The notes under the pieces were generated by a model that saw only the letters and a program-made list of their open reading frames with translations, made no database searches and was not told the DNA's origin. Below, in pieces: positions 1 through 12,339 of a stretch of DNA of 64,000 nt. How positions within the stretch are numbered: position 1 is the stretch's first letter; each line of letters opens with the position of its first letter. Both the position numbers and the translations under genes were made by a program. This DNA comes from Vanilla planifolia (taxonomy: Eukaryota > Streptophyta > Magnoliopsida > Asparagales > Orchidaceae), in NCBI GenBank assembly GCA_023846275.1, contig CM043868.1, positions 14,665,755 through 14,729,754 on the forward strand, read 5' to 3'.

Positions 1-2000
1 AAATATCACCATTATATCATATTGGGTTAGAGATGATTAGGTGAGGTTGTGTGAATTGCTCAAGTTGGGTAATCATATTTGGTTGACTTATAAATTTTCT
101 CTAAACTCATTTGTCTTTTAATTCTATGCCTAATATACCTCCTATTGAGTTAAGAAAATTTCATTATAATTATCTTTTTATGCTCTATGTCTTGATAATT
201 TGTTTGGGTTCATTTTGTATTTTTAAGAATTTTTTAATATTTTTTAAAATTTATAAACAAATTCTTATAAATTCCAAATCCATCATTTTAATTTATAAAA
301 AAATCATATATTCATCAATATGATGTTATATACTTCAATTTTGTTTACTAAATTTTCTTACTAACCTCTCTTTTTTTAGATGGCATATCTCTTTTTAATA
401 ATATATTATTGTTTTAAAGAAATATTATAATTTTAAAAGACTACAAATTTTTTAAAAAATATAAATAATTAAAAATAATTTTATTCTCAAATTTTTATAC
501 TTATTTGATGCTACATATCCTCTCTCCTTAGGATCATTAACCAACATTAAGTCATTCTTTTTCATTAATTTACACATTCAATAATTTAAAATTCTTAAAT
601 ATTTATTATATTTTCTCTTATTTTAGAATTTTACATAGCCTCTCTATGACACACCCTTGAGACTTAGTTGTTTAATGCCACTCCTTTAAGACAAAGCCAC
701 TTGAGGCCAAGTAGCTCTTAGTCAGAACCTTGAGAGCCAACTTACTTTAAGTTGGGCCCTTAAGGGCCAACCAATTAGGGCAATAATGTCAAGGCCAAGA
801 AACTTAAATTTTTAAGCTCAAGCTTCTAACACAAGCTTTGCATGGGGTTATAATCGAATCTACTATGCCAACAAGGGCACACATACACACACACTTATTT
901 TGGTTGGATAAACTATTATCAAGGATATTATTGTAATTTTCCCATTTATCAAATGACATCAACTTATGTCATCCCCTCTATCATTTGTAACAATATCCCC
1001 CCAAAGGTCCAAATCAGTAGATGTAGGCCAATTACTAAAGTACAAGACAAATCCTTTCTTCTTGAGAGAGATTTCAATTTTTCCTTTTATTGTCTTATTC
1101 TTCCTTGGTCATCCTTAATATATGAGAATCCAAGCTCTCTTATACTCTCTTCTAAACTTGTAATTTTCCTCCTTAATTTCTCAATTAAGTTTCAATTATA
1201 GTTACATGAATCCAAATTTTGTATCAAGTTTTTTTTTGAAACCATATGTGAGAAATTAATAAATTAAAATAAGAATTTAAAGAGGTAAAGCCTTGTTTTT
1301 TGAAGGAGAGTATCTTGATTTCCATGGTTAAGAAGAAATATAGAACCTTAAATCTCTACCTTCATTATTATTAGCCACCAAGTATTCTCCTTACTTTTTG
1401 TATTCTCCTTTTTCATCTATTTTAAAAAATATAGATTAATTTACAAAAGACATCTTTGCTCATCTCTCCTGAATAATAAAGCAAATCAAAGACAAGTTGG
1501 TTACTCCACTTAAAGAACCAAACACCAAATCTTTTTCCCTTTATCATAGAGACTTAGGAGGTCATTCCTTTTATACCTCAACCTCTTCACCTCTCTTAAA
1601 CCTATAAGATTCCTCCACCACAAATTCACTTGCATTTTCATCCAATCTTTACACCATCATTATCATACATTGCTGGGCTCTCTAGTCTAATCCAACCACT
1701 AGCTTCGACCTAGATTCAAAGCTCCACCAATTTTTTCCTCCTTGCCCTTCTAGTCAACCACCTTACATTCCACCTTCTATCAACCCTTTAGGATTCCCTT
1801 ATCACAATAATGTAAAATCTCATATCCTTTAGAAGTATAAGTACAACCCAACCTTTGCAAAAGAAATTTCCCCTTCTTAGAAGAAATTCTCTCTATTCTT
1901 ATTCCTCCAAAGCTATAATTATTAGCTTCATTTTTTTATGACAACTCACTACTATAACATCTGAAGAAGATAAGAAGTGGATTTTAAGTGATATCTCAAG
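1..2000. other. AT-rich non-coding stretch, no gene seen
   Basis: No open frame here resembles a known protein. The stretch is AT-rich with T-rich and C/T-rich runs of the kind found in LTRs and UTR-like transposon DNA. Around 700-770 a short motif of the form CTTGAG-GCCAA recurs about three times at 26-30 base spacing, the last copy containing the perfect palindrome GGCCCTTAAGGGCC (755-768). A short CA-rich run lies near 881-893. The content is probably degenerate LTR-retrotransposon sequence, but no boundary can be placed. Confidence 0.4.
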
Positions 2001-3650
2001 AGAGAAATCATTAGACAATAAGTGGCTTCCATGCAAGCTCCTAAGGTTACAGGAATGATTTATCTCACATCGACTATTGAGATAGAGATCCTATGTTGGT
2101 ATAAATTTTGTAAAATTTGGACTTGAATAAATCATAAAATGGGGGACCAAAAGTATAAAAAATGATATTAGAAGTATTTTTAGAAGAAGAAAAATTATTA
2201 AAATTTTGGATAATATCTAAAAATTATGGAAGAGTAATAAATTTTATTTGGAGTCCAATAATATTAATTTTGTGGATATTTGTCAAGTATCAAAGGTTAT
2301 TTTTGAAAAAATATATTAATTATGTGATTTTAAGAAAAATAAAATTATTAAAATATTAAAAATTGTTGAAATATTATGAAATTTTTATGGATGACATAGT
2401 ATATGAGTAAATTATTTTTGGTTTATGGAAAAATTGTTTGGGAGTCATTTGCATAAAAAAATTTAAAAAAATTAAAATTTTTCTAAAGTTTTAATTTTAA
2501 TTTTATCTAAAACTTGATTTTTAGATCTGGAGGTAGAAAATGGGGCTATGGCAAGAAAAAACATGCCAAATGGTAAAAGAAATAAGAGAGGAAATATTGG
2601 AAATTAAGAAAAAGAACATTTGTATTGAGGTTTGGAAGAATTTTGTGTAATTTTGTGGTGGAGAAAGGAAAACTAGTAAATGCTCAAACAATTGATTAAG
2701 AAAAATTATTGATTTGGGATTTCGGTTGTGTGTATAGGGAAGGGGGAGGTTTTTAGCTTGATATTGGAGGATTAAAGGAACATGGTGATCAATTAAGAGA
2801 AATTGATAGCCAAAAGAGTTGTTGAGAGAAAAAGAGAGTTATTGAGTGAGGAATTGAAGGAATTTATTGATGAAATATTTATAAAATCTAAAATTAAGGA
2901 TTTTCTAATTTGTGCAATTTAGTATAAAGAACAAAGAAGGCAAGGAAGCTTTGAGGATGAAGGTATTAGGAGGTCACGCTAGCAAAAATTCAACTCCTAG
3001 GCATGACAAATACATCAAAATTGTGTAGGTACCTATGATCCTTATTGTGAATCTGCTTGATAATTTATGGCTGTAAGTTAATAGACTTAACATCTTAAAT
3101 TTGATTGAATTACTAAATAATATTTTTGTGATGTTTGATGGATCTAACATTTTCATGCTCTATACTCCGTACAAGTTATTTTATTTTATTTACAAATTTT
3201 ATGATAGAGCATCAATGTTTCATATAAGCATTGGCATGAGGATGGGGAAACTTTTATAATAATTTGGTGATTTTTGAAATAGTTTGGAAAATTTGAAAGG
3301 CACAAAGATAAAGAATATATAAAAATGTAGGAACATCATCAGGGGAAAAGGATAAGGTCCCAATTAATTGATTAAGTAAGGGGATTTATGGAAAGTGTAA
3401 CTCGAAAAGGAAGAGTTTTGAAGGGTAAAACCAAACAATGAGAGAATCTTGCTAACTTAATAGGGATATCCTAAGACCAATGGCAATAAAAATAAGGGAC
3501 TAATAAATTGAAAGAAAAAGAACTATAATGTAAAATAATTTTTAAAGAAATTCTTTATTTCATATGTGTTGTTATATTGACATTTATTATCTATTTTATT
3601 TATATTTTTTATGATGATATTCATTGAGAATGCAGCATGACCAAAAAATT
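2000..3650. repeat. LTR-like degenerate repeat, family uncertain
   Basis: The block opens with a CTCACATCGACTATTGAG-type phrase (about 2065-2085), close to the CACATCG motif common in plant LTRs and solo LTRs. It continues as purine-rich AT DNA with a GGGGGAGG run near 2745. Near 3025 a GTAGGTACC phrase appears, similar to phrases in the R/U5 part of gypsy LTRs. The second half runs directly into the tandem array at 3.75 kb. No LTR partner was found, so the family and ends are inference. Confidence 0.3.
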
Positions 3651-3746
3651 ATGTTGAATTGCATGCGTAAGTAGATTGCTTGATGAGTTTGTGTTGATTA
3701 GAATAGTCTATTTGGCTTACGAAATTTCATGCCATGTTGATGCATA

Positions 3747-4895
3747 CGTACTTACTTCAAGTGTTGCCTGACTCAATTCATTACCTTACCCCATTCGGTT
3801 TAGGAATTTGCTATCAGCCAGAACTGGCTCCCCCTTGTGTGCTCGAGAATTTATCCCCTAGGTGAGTGACGTACTTAGTTCGAGTGCTGCTTAGCTCAAT
3901 TCATGACCTTAACCCATTTGATTTAGGAATTCACCATCAACCAGAATGGGCTTTCTTTGTGTGCTTGGGAATTCATTTTCTAGGCCTCGTAACATACAAG
4001 TGTTTATACATGGGTGGTTGACCTAACTCATACGTACTTATTCAAGTGCTACCAAGGAATTCATCCCTTGGGTATACTCATAACATACAAGTGCTTATAT
4101 ATGGGTTGGCCCGACCCATACGTACTTAGTTTGAGTGTTACCAAGCTTGATTCATTGCCTTACCCCATTTGGTTCAAGAATTTGTCGTTAGCCATAATAA
4201 GCTCCCCTCTTGTGCTCTCGAGAATTCATCTCTTGGGTGTACTTGTAACATACATGTGTTTATATATAGGTCGACCTAACCCATACATAATTAGTTTGAG
4301 TGTTGCCCAGCTTGATTCATTGCCTTACCCCGTTCAGTTTAGGAATTCGTCATTAGCAAGAACGGGCTTGACCCGATTTGGTTCTACCTATTTCCTGACC
4401 TAAGGCTTGGGAGTGCCCGCTCGGGCTTGATCGGCTAGAGAGCTTCTTTACACTTGGGCTCAAGCTTTGGAGTACTCGATAATTCATCCTCTTGGTATAC
4501 TCGTAACATACAAGTGTTTATACACAAGTTAACTTGACCCATACATACTTAGTTCGAGTGCTGCCTAGCTCGATTCATTGCCTTATCCCATTCAGTTCAG
4601 AAATTTGTCATCAGCTAGAACGGGCTCCCCTTTGTGCTCTCAAGAATTCATCCCCTTGATATACTCGTAACATATATGTGTTTATATATGGGTCAACTCA
4701 ACCCATATATACTTATTTCGAGTGCTGCCTGGTTCGATTCATTACCTTACCCAATTCAGTTTAGGAATTCACCATCAGCTAAAATGGGCTCGACCTAATT
4801 TTGTTCTTCTTGTTTCCTAACTTGAAGCTTGGGAATGCCAGCTCGAGCTTGCTCTGCCTAAGAGCTTTGCACCTAGGCTCAAGCTTGAGATGTGA
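3747..4895 (+). repeat. imperfect tandem repeat, basic unit about 163 bp
   Basis: A unit beginning ACTTAGTTCGAGTGCTGCC and ending with a CGTAACATACAAGTGTTTATA phrase is repeated. The GTGCTGC-type anchor occurs at 3761, 3884, 4046, 4135, 4300, 4559 and 4722, giving spacings of 123, 162, 89, 165, 259 and 163. So the basic period is 162-165 bp, with two deleted units and one enlarged by an extra block (about 4365-4490). A second copy of the extra block ends the array (about 4785-4890). Open frames crossing it (for example 4014-4403) are repeat translations, not genes. A similar GACCCGA-rich block occurs at 39.6 kb, suggesting a dispersed, gypsy-associated family. Confidence 0.85.
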
Positions 4896-5399
4896 TAGAA
4901 TTTTTTTCTTTTAATTATGAAAAATTTAATAGAATTTTTTTAAGTTATTCAAGGTTATCAAACAACTAATATGGAATTTAATAAGGATATAATTTAACCA
5001 AGAAAATAATTATTAAAAAATAGAATCATGTTTCTTAAATTTATGAATAGTTTAAGTAGGATTTGAATCACAAAAAGAATTGAGATATTAAAAAATTGAA
5101 TTATATTAATTTGTTAAATCAAAGAGATGATGAATAATTTGGATACTTAAATATGATTTGAATTTGCTACAAAAGGAGAGTGCCTTAAAATTAACAAGCT
5201 AACAATCTATTTCATAATAAAAAATCTTATCAAAGTTGACGCACATGTATTCAATCCTTGAAGCTTGTTTAACACTCCAAGGTGCTTTTAAATTCATTAG
5301 TTTATCTTCAAATATATATATAGCTTTCTCTTTACATGTAAAATTATTTCATACAAAATAAGTTAATTAAATAAAAGTACTAAATATTTAAGACTTGAC

Positions 5400-5930
5400 T
5401 CATCAAATACAAGGGTAACTTAACAGTGCTAATATGATGAAAGCTGTAGTAAAATATCTGGTGAAGAATAAACCAAAGAAAATGTGTAAGATGATATAGC
5501 TATTAAACCATATATAAACTACTATGAAACACGATTATTCATTATTAATATTTTTATGCACATTTTTTATATACATGTCCTTTGTTTTTATGTCATGTAT
5601 TGTATTATTTTTGTCCTATTGAGCCTTTTATGTTGGCTCAACATACGCTTGTTAATATTTGTAGGTACAAATGATGCACATCATAAGACATGTAGAGAAT
5701 AGTATAGCGAGAATTTGAATATTTTGTTTATTAGTTGTAATTAAAAATGATTTAATGAGATAGACTAAGATATGTGATTATCATATGTATTTTATGAAAA
5801 GGGTGAAATGTGATTTTATTGCATGGCTAAAAATATATGGAATTAATTAAAGTAAATTTTTAGTAGGTAATTCATAAGGGTATTAAATCTTTAAGATATT
5901 TAGGAAAAACTTAAGGCATATGTCCAACAT
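5400..5930 (+). repeat. LTR-like block, copy A of a diverged direct pair
   Basis: This block aligns in order with 9210-9790. Shared landmarks are a GTGTAAGATGRTATRGCTAT phrase (5488 here, about 9291 there), an ATGTTGGCTCAA-type phrase, a TTGTAGGTAC-type phrase (about 5660 and 9470), a GACATCTAGAGAAT-type phrase, and a final TTTTATTRCATGRYTA phrase. Insertions and substitutions separate the copies, so they are old. GTAGGTAC inside an LTR suits Ty3/gypsy. The pair may be two LTRs of one wrecked element, about 3.8 kb apart, or two independent insertions of one family. Confidence 0.65.
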
Positions 5931-6167
5931 TGATATCAAAATAAGATTTAGATACTATAACATCTTCAATCGTCAAATCAAATATGATCTGATATGCCTC
6001 TTAAAGTATGTCAAAATATTAAAAAATAAATTAGTTCAAAAATATAAAAATAAATATAAAATTATATAGAGCTCAGCTCGTTCATTTGAGTATGATGATA
6101 TTTTCTTCTTCTTGATTGAAATTTATTTGAAATTTTTATGAATTTTTAAAGTTAATAATTATAATTT

Positions 6168-6195
6168 AATATATATATATATATATATATATATT
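6168..6195. repeat. (AT)n microsatellite
   Basis: An uninterrupted run of AT dinucleotides, about 13 units, flanked by AT-rich DNA. Confidence 0.9.
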
Positions 6196-6769
6196 AAACT
6201 TTTTTAGTTTTTTCAAAAACCAAAATTTCTTTCTCCCTTTAAGTCCTTGTGCCCGATGCAAACTTAGAAAGGGATTTTTCAGCTCGCTGACTAAGAGCTT
6301 CACTAGAGAATCACTTCACTGATAATGATGACATTGATTGCAAACATCTTTTTGAGGGAATCAAGGATTTGAGGCTGATTTTATTGTCGAGGGACTCGCA
6401 TAAGATTGAAAAATAAAAAATAGAACTTGAGTTTATTTTTGCAATTTAACTTGAAATTTATGACAAGAATCAATGCATTTATCCTTGATTAAGTTTTTTT
6501 ATTTTTAAAATGATTGGGAAGGAATTTGTTAAAGATTTGCAAAGTAAGTTTTGAGGAAAAAAAGGAAAAATCAAAGAAGACAAGTGAAAAAACTTATTTT
6601 TGTGATTTAAGAAGTCAGTTCTATAATTTTATATTGATAATTTGAAAATTTTAATTTGTATAAAAATATATAAATTAAGTTGAAAAAATATAATTTATAA
6701 GCTAAAATTGATAAAAAGAGAAACTTGAACCAGTTATAAAATTATCCTAAACATTGAAAAAAATTATAT

Positions 6770-7085
6770 GATAAGTACTCTGACATAAATATTTATACCT
6801 ATACTTGATGTAGTACTATTTTTGTAAAATTAGAACCTTATATGAGAAGTAGACACTCTGATATAAAATATTTATATCTATGTTTGATGTAGTATTGATT
6901 TGCTAAAATTAAGACCTTATATAAGAAGTAAGTGCTCTGACATAAATATTTATGTGTATACTTGATGTAGTACTAATTTTTTAAAATTAAAACCTTACAT
7001 GAGAAGTTAGCTCCCTAGCATGAATAACATATGTGTATACTTAATATGGTGTTGAATTTTAAAATTAAGACCTTACATGTGAATA
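6770..7085 (+). repeat. tandem repeat, period 78-79 bp, four copies
   Basis: The phrase CTTGATGTAGTA (variants TTTGATGTAGTA, CTTAATATGGTG) occurs at 6804, 6882, 6961 and 7040, that is every 78-79 bases. Each copy also carries an ACCTTAYATRAGAAGT phrase and a CTCTGACATAAATATTTAT phrase. Copies differ by scattered substitutions. The array lies between the two LTR-like blocks at 5.4 and 9.2 kb and is probably an LTR subrepeat. Confidence 0.85.
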
Positions 7086-7364
7086 TTATACATGACATCT
7101 GATTTGAAGTATTGATGTTGTGTTATCACATTTAGTTGCATAGAAATTTATACTTGAAAAGTGAGATATGTTCTATCTAATATGTAAACTACTATGTAAA
7201 ATTGTTTAGCATGAGTAATTATATAAACATAATATTCAATGAGCTAATGTAAAAATACTAAATATATTAAAGATTTTTGTATACAAAAAATATATTAAAA
7301 GATTAAAAGATGAACAATAAATTTTCTAAAAATTAATGTGTTATTCTTTGCAGTTACTGGTTAC

Positions 7365-7625
7365 ATGGGCCATAAGATATTACCACTATGAGGTGTCTAG
7401 TGATCATGCAAGTCACAAGATTGAGATATTATCATTATGAGATGGCTAGTGGTTATACAAGTTACAAAATTAAGATATTATAATCGTAAGGTGGCTAGTG
7501 ACCATGCATGCCACAAGATTGAGATATTACCATCGTAAAACGGCTAGTGGTCATGTGAGCCATAAGATTTTACCACCATGGAATGACTAGTGGCTATGTG
7601 GGTCACATTATTGAGATTTATCACA
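7365..7625 (+). repeat. tandem repeat, period 49 bp, five copies
   Basis: The CTAGTG anchor falls at 7397, 7446, 7495, 7544 and (as CTAGTG) 7587, giving 49, 49, 49 and 43 base steps. Each unit reads roughly CACAAGATTGAGATATTACC followed by an ATCGTAAGGTGGCTAGTGG phrase. The spacing is regular and the copies diverge all along their length, so there are no variable spacers as in a CRISPR array. The context is LTR DNA. Confidence 0.85.
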
Positions 7626-8799
7626 AATATTTGTATATAAAAAATATAATAAAACTATGCATGATAATACATGAGAACATAATATGATAAATCAATAAAT
7701 GAGATTTTTATTATACTAAATAAATTGAAATATAATTAACACATAAGTTTACTTAGTTAAGTGAAAAAAAATATTGGTAAGTGAGACCACATTAAAAAAA
7801 GAGATTTAAAAATGGAATAAAAAGTTATAGTATTGGTTATTTCTTTTAGAGCTTATGGCATATTTTTTTGATAACATAATATAATTCTTATTTACATTCA
7901 TATTGACTTGTTTGCTTACATGCTATAATTGATTAGATCTTACATATCTTTGTCTCAAATTATTCCTTATTTTATATATTTATTTTGTTATTAGAGATAG
8001 CCTACTAAACTAATGATGATTGACTTATCCTTTTTTGATACTAATATTTTAGGTATGATAGAATCTCAATAAAAAGATAATTACCTATAAGAACAACTTG
8101 AAAAAAAGAAAGAATTAAAATTATAAAGATTTTTATTAAAATGATTGTGTTGAATAATTTATTAATCATGTGATAAGTTCAGTATTATATATGTATATAA
8201 AAACTAGTTATAATATTATAATAGATTGTGAAAACTATGATATGTTGATGGTATAATAGTTTTGGTTATTTATAGTTATAGTTGTGGATATAAACTATAT
8301 GGTTGTTATATTATAGATATAACTATTATATTATTGTACTTATAAATTAAAAAATAGACAAAGGATATTTTATCTATTTAAATTCTAAATTTTGGAAAAA
8401 TTAATTAAATATATGGTAAAATATAAGGGATGTCATATTTGTGATATCAAAAATAATTCAATTAGAAAAGAATTAGAGCATAATTTAATGAGAAAATAAT
8501 TTGAGTTAGAATTTGGAAAAAAAAGAGAGCTCATCACAGATACTCGTATATGCTGATGTGAGTTGGGCTAATAGTCTTAATAAGGTAAGTGCATGCATTA
8601 TTAGCACTAGAAAAACATAACATGATGTTTACTATCTATTATTTATTTTATAAAAATTTTAATACATTGCATCATGTTATATAAAAATATATTATATGCT
8701 AGAATGGACCTTTGGGAAGGACAATAATATACAAAAAAGAAAAAAAATATTCTAATGTAGACCAAATGATAGGTGGAAGAATACCAACCAAACAATTTG

Positions 8800-9020
8800 G
8801 TGAAACAATTCCATAGGTTGCATCCCTTCATCTTGTTGATGCTATTGATCCAATGCAAATTGAGGAGTAGCTAGAAGACACGAACATGTTAATTGAAAGC
8901 AAGTTGTGTCTAAAAAAATAGAAATGTTCACTAGTAACAACTATGTTGAGTGGAGTTGTCAAGACTTTATGTTATGGACAAAAGAGGCCACCATTTAAAG
9001 GTGGACTTAACATTCAGATC
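8800..9020 (+). pseudogene. Ty3/gypsy gag fragment, degenerate
   Basis: One frame from about 8835 reads VDAIDPMQIEE, a stop, then LED. This resembles the 'D P ... E W L' core of plant Ty3/gypsy Gag, where the tryptophan codon TGG has become TAG. The reading continues weakly to about 8990 and is then lost. Only this scrap of capsid-like sequence is visible; no zinc knuckle follows. The reverse transcriptase of the same strand starts at 9793, separated by an LTR-like block, so the element is rearranged or carries an insertion between gag and pol. The gag assignment rests on a short match and is moderate. Confidence 0.5.
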
Positions 9021-9209
9021 GTGTGCTAAGGGTTCTGCATAACATTCAGGGATTGATATGTCCCAACATTAGTTCAGGATAAGATGTAGTATGATTTAAG
9101 AAATCTAATGCATGATAAAGAGAGATATTATCTTAAGTGATGATGATTCCATAATGAGATAAGATATAAACTTGAGAAGTGTACATGACTTAGAGTGGTG
9201 TTGATGCCA

Positions 9210-9790
9210 CAATAAGTTGTGACATAGCCTGGTGGTGTTAATGCTATGAAAGTTGCAACAAAAAATCTAATGAACAATAAACTAGAGAAAAGGTGTAAGA
9301 TGGTATGGCTATTAAAGCGTGTATAGACTGTTATGAAGCATTATTATTATTAGTTATTTTTATTATGCACTTACTTTATATACCATGTTCTTTGCTTTCA
9401 TGTCACATGTTATTATTTTTTAGCCTACTAAGTTTTCGTTGTTGGCTCAATACTTGTTTATTAATATATGTAGGTATAGATGACACACCATTAGACATCT
9501 AGAGAATGATATTAAGAGAGATTATGCCATCAGTGAGAATGTCAGTATTTTCTTTGTTCGATAATAAGATGGAGTAAGCATGTGATGATTGTGAAAAAAT
9601 GTAACTTTTATATGTTTGTATTTATTTTATTTCTACTTTTATGTAGTCATTTTGAAAAAGAGTAAATATTATTTTATTACATGATTAGAAATGCATGAAA
9701 TTAATTAAAATTTAAATTTCAATACATAAATGATTTATAATAGTGCTAAATTTCTATGATACTTATTATAGATATCATAAGTTTATTACA
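9210..9790 (+). repeat. LTR-like block, copy B of a diverged direct pair
   Basis: Collinear with 5400-5930. It also contains a GGTGTTRATGCTATGAAAG-type phrase upstream (about 9233-9254), matching GTGCTAATATGATGAAAGC at about 5424. It sits between the gag scrap and the first recognisable pol codon at 9793, where LTR sequence is unexpected. This suggests a nested solo LTR or a recombination junction. Weak subrepeats (a TTGATGCCAC-type phrase at about 9140, 9201 and 9239) precede the main alignment. Confidence 0.6.
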
Positions 9791-9792
9791 AC

Positions 9793-10447
9793 ACCAATCT
9801 TATTTGTCAGAAGGAATGATGGAAGTTACATGTGTATTGGTTATAGAGCTCTTAGTTTAATAAAAAAAGTATCAATTGCTAAGAATTAATGAATTTTTTG
9901 ACCAATTACAAGGAGCAATTGTGTTCTCAAAGATCAATTTTTGATAAGGGTACCATCAACTAAAAATCAGAATAAAAGATATTACAAAAAGTGTTTAAAA
10001 CTACATATGATCATTATGAGTATTACCCTTCCATTTAGATAAGTAATGCTTTTTTCATATATGTATTTGATGAATTGAGCTTTTAGGCAATGGTTAGATC
10101 AATTTATCATAGTGTTCATTAACAATAACTTAATCTATTCTAAGAATGTAGAGAAACATGCAACAAATATAAAATTCAAAGATTAAAGAAGCATCAATTA
10201 TATGCTAATTTTTTTAACTCTAGGATTTTCCTATGTAATATAACATTTTTAGGATATGTTACAAGTATTGTGAGAGAATTTATTAATACTCAAAATGTTG
10301 TAATGGTTATTGATAGGACCAAGCTAACTATTATCATAAAAATGAGGAGTTTTTTTAGTTTAGTTGAGTATTATAAGGAATTTATTAATACCTTCTCCCA
10401 AATTATTATACCTTTGAAAAGGTTTGATTCAAAAGACTATTTGATAT
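9793..10447 (+). pseudogene. Ty3/gypsy reverse transcriptase remnant
   Basis: The translation, across several frames, follows plant Ty3/gypsy RT in order: PILFVRRNDGSYMCIGYRAL (9793 on), FFDQLQGAIVFSKI, GYHQLKIR, then VFINNNLIYSKNVEKH (10112 on), then MRSFFSLVEYYKEF with a FSQIIIPLKR tail. The catalytic Asp-Asp pair of the usual FIDD box is Asn-Asn here (AAC AAT at 10121-10126). Many stops and frameshifts make it non-functional. No RNase H or integrase follows, so the copy is truncated near 10450 before the minus-strand element at 10.7 kb. Confidence 0.85.
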
Positions 10448-10707
10448 AGGACAAGAATTAATAAATAATTCAAATTAACCAAAACTTATCCCAACCATGT
10501 AGATTAAGCTAGAGGATGATTCATGAGGTTGAACAAGTGACAAATTACATTCATGAATAACAAAGAGGACTAACCTACACACATTAAGAACATAGAAAAT
10601 ACAAAGGATAAATACTAAAAATCTAAAAAAACAACACCAAAGAGACATTCATCAAAGGTAACCTTAACCCATAGGAGATTGAGAGTAACATGGGATTCGT
10701 TCTGTAT

Positions 10708-11986
10708 GCTAGGTCTATAACCTCTTTGATGGCATATAAATTAGGTACTCAAAAATGGTTTAACGATACTAATTTCAAATAAAATAATTAGCAAGTAAAG
10801 CTTACATATGCATAAATTTAAAATATTGAAAAATCCTACCAAATCATTATAGAAAACCTAAAGTAACAAGGTGATTGTAGCATAAGAGGCAATCTAAAAA
10901 TTCTAAAGAGACTAAATAATAGGAAAGAGAAAAACTTAGTGAAAACGTAGGGTTCTCATATGAGAATTATCAAGTAAAATGACAATGATGAAAAATCCAA
11001 GTCAAACCATTAAAAATGGTGTGAGAATATACTTGTGGTGTTATGATGATGTTGTTCTTGAGTCGATGATAAATTAGCATGACATCTCATCACTTGGGCT
11101 TGCACATCTTCTCCTAGTACTAGAGCCTCAATGAAATAGCATGTAGTTTTCATTATGATCAATCTTAAAGATCTTAGTAAGATGCAAAGAAAAAAGAAGC
11201 AAAATTTTAATTCATTCGAAAATTGTCTAACTATAAATAAGGGCAAGCTTCATAATTTATAGAAATCCTAAGGGTACATTAGTAAAAGCAATTAAATCCT
11301 TAAAAAATATTAAAAAGACCTTAAAACCTAATGCCATAAGATATTCCCAAACAATTTTTCTAAAATTCCTCCCCTTTTTAGGTGGCTAGTGGTGGAGTGA
11401 TGCACATGTGGTTCGGCTTGCATGTTTGTATTTTAGTGGGTTAAGATTCGATGGGCATGCATGTTACTTGGTGGATTTTGATGATCGGTAGGCATGCATG
11501 TTTGATGGATGTCACAGATTGGTGAATGTGCATGTCCACAAGAAAACAGATGTGTTTGTGGGTTGAGTGGTGGGTCAACACTCGCTTGAGTAAGAAGTAG
11601 GCTATGGGTTAGAATCAGATCACAATCACTACCACGAGTGAAATCAGGTCATCACAAGTTAGAATCAAGATGAAAGCAAGTAGGAATCAGGTGCATATAT
11701 TGGGTTGACATTGAGTCAAAAGAGAGCTGCATGAACCTACGAGCAGACACAGTCAAGGAAATATAAGTTAAAAGCAAGCCAATAAGAGAATGGCTCAATG
11801 GGTTATAGGTGAGTGTTCATGGCCCAAAAATAATCTAAAAGTAAATTTTGAGTTTGAAATATAATTTTAGACTCAAAATTGAACATATATAGGAGCAATA
11901 AATCCCTTGACCATCTTGAAGCGTTGGAGTATGTTTGATTGGAAAATGCGTCTCAAAAATCTTGAATGTAGCTGGTGTCCTCATCA
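10708..11986 (-). repeat. 3' LTR of the minus-strand gypsy element
   Basis: It aligns along its whole length with 15656-16898. Shared landmarks include ATAATTAGCAAG, a GAAAAATCCAAGTCAAA phrase, a TCGATGATAAATTAG phrase, AAGATGCAAAGAAAAA, a GTGCATG-rich middle, GGCCCAAAAA, and a final CTGGTGTCCTCATCA. The outer end (TGATGAGGACACCAGC on the minus strand) starts with TG as LTRs do. Substitutions are spread throughout. Confidence 0.85.
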
Positions 11987-12339
11987 ATTCTCTTAAAATA
12001 GATAAAACTCAATTTTGATGAGTTTATTGTTCTATATCAACCTTAATAAGACTTCTACATGTCTAAGTTTATTCTTTATAACTTTTCCTTATGATTCAAG
12101 TATCCTCAGGGTCTAATTAGCATTTTCAATGAATAATATACCTTTAATAACTCTAGTTTTTAGTTAATATAGTTTAATCATCCAATACCTTTTTAGTTTG
12201 CTCACTCGTTTTGCCATGATAAGTTAGTAGAAACTCAAGTAAGGTAAGGGTTCATTCTTAAGAGGTGTTGATGTTTGCTCAAATGGCTTAATGAGAATCT
12301 TGACTGACTCTTTGTAAGTCACCAAATCTAAGAAATTAT

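Noticed and set aside
4014-4403. 129-codon open frame on the plus strand
   Set aside because: It lies wholly within the 163 bp tandem repeat and repeats its own sequence; it has no independent coding evidence.
7365-7625. CRISPR-like array
   Set aside because: Units are contiguous 49 bp tandem repeats that diverge all along their length, with no unique spacers, in plant nuclear DNA.
8540-8620. Copia RNase H scrap (YADVSWANS-like reading)
   Set aside because: Only about ten residues resemble Y.DADWAGS and nothing copia-like flanks them.
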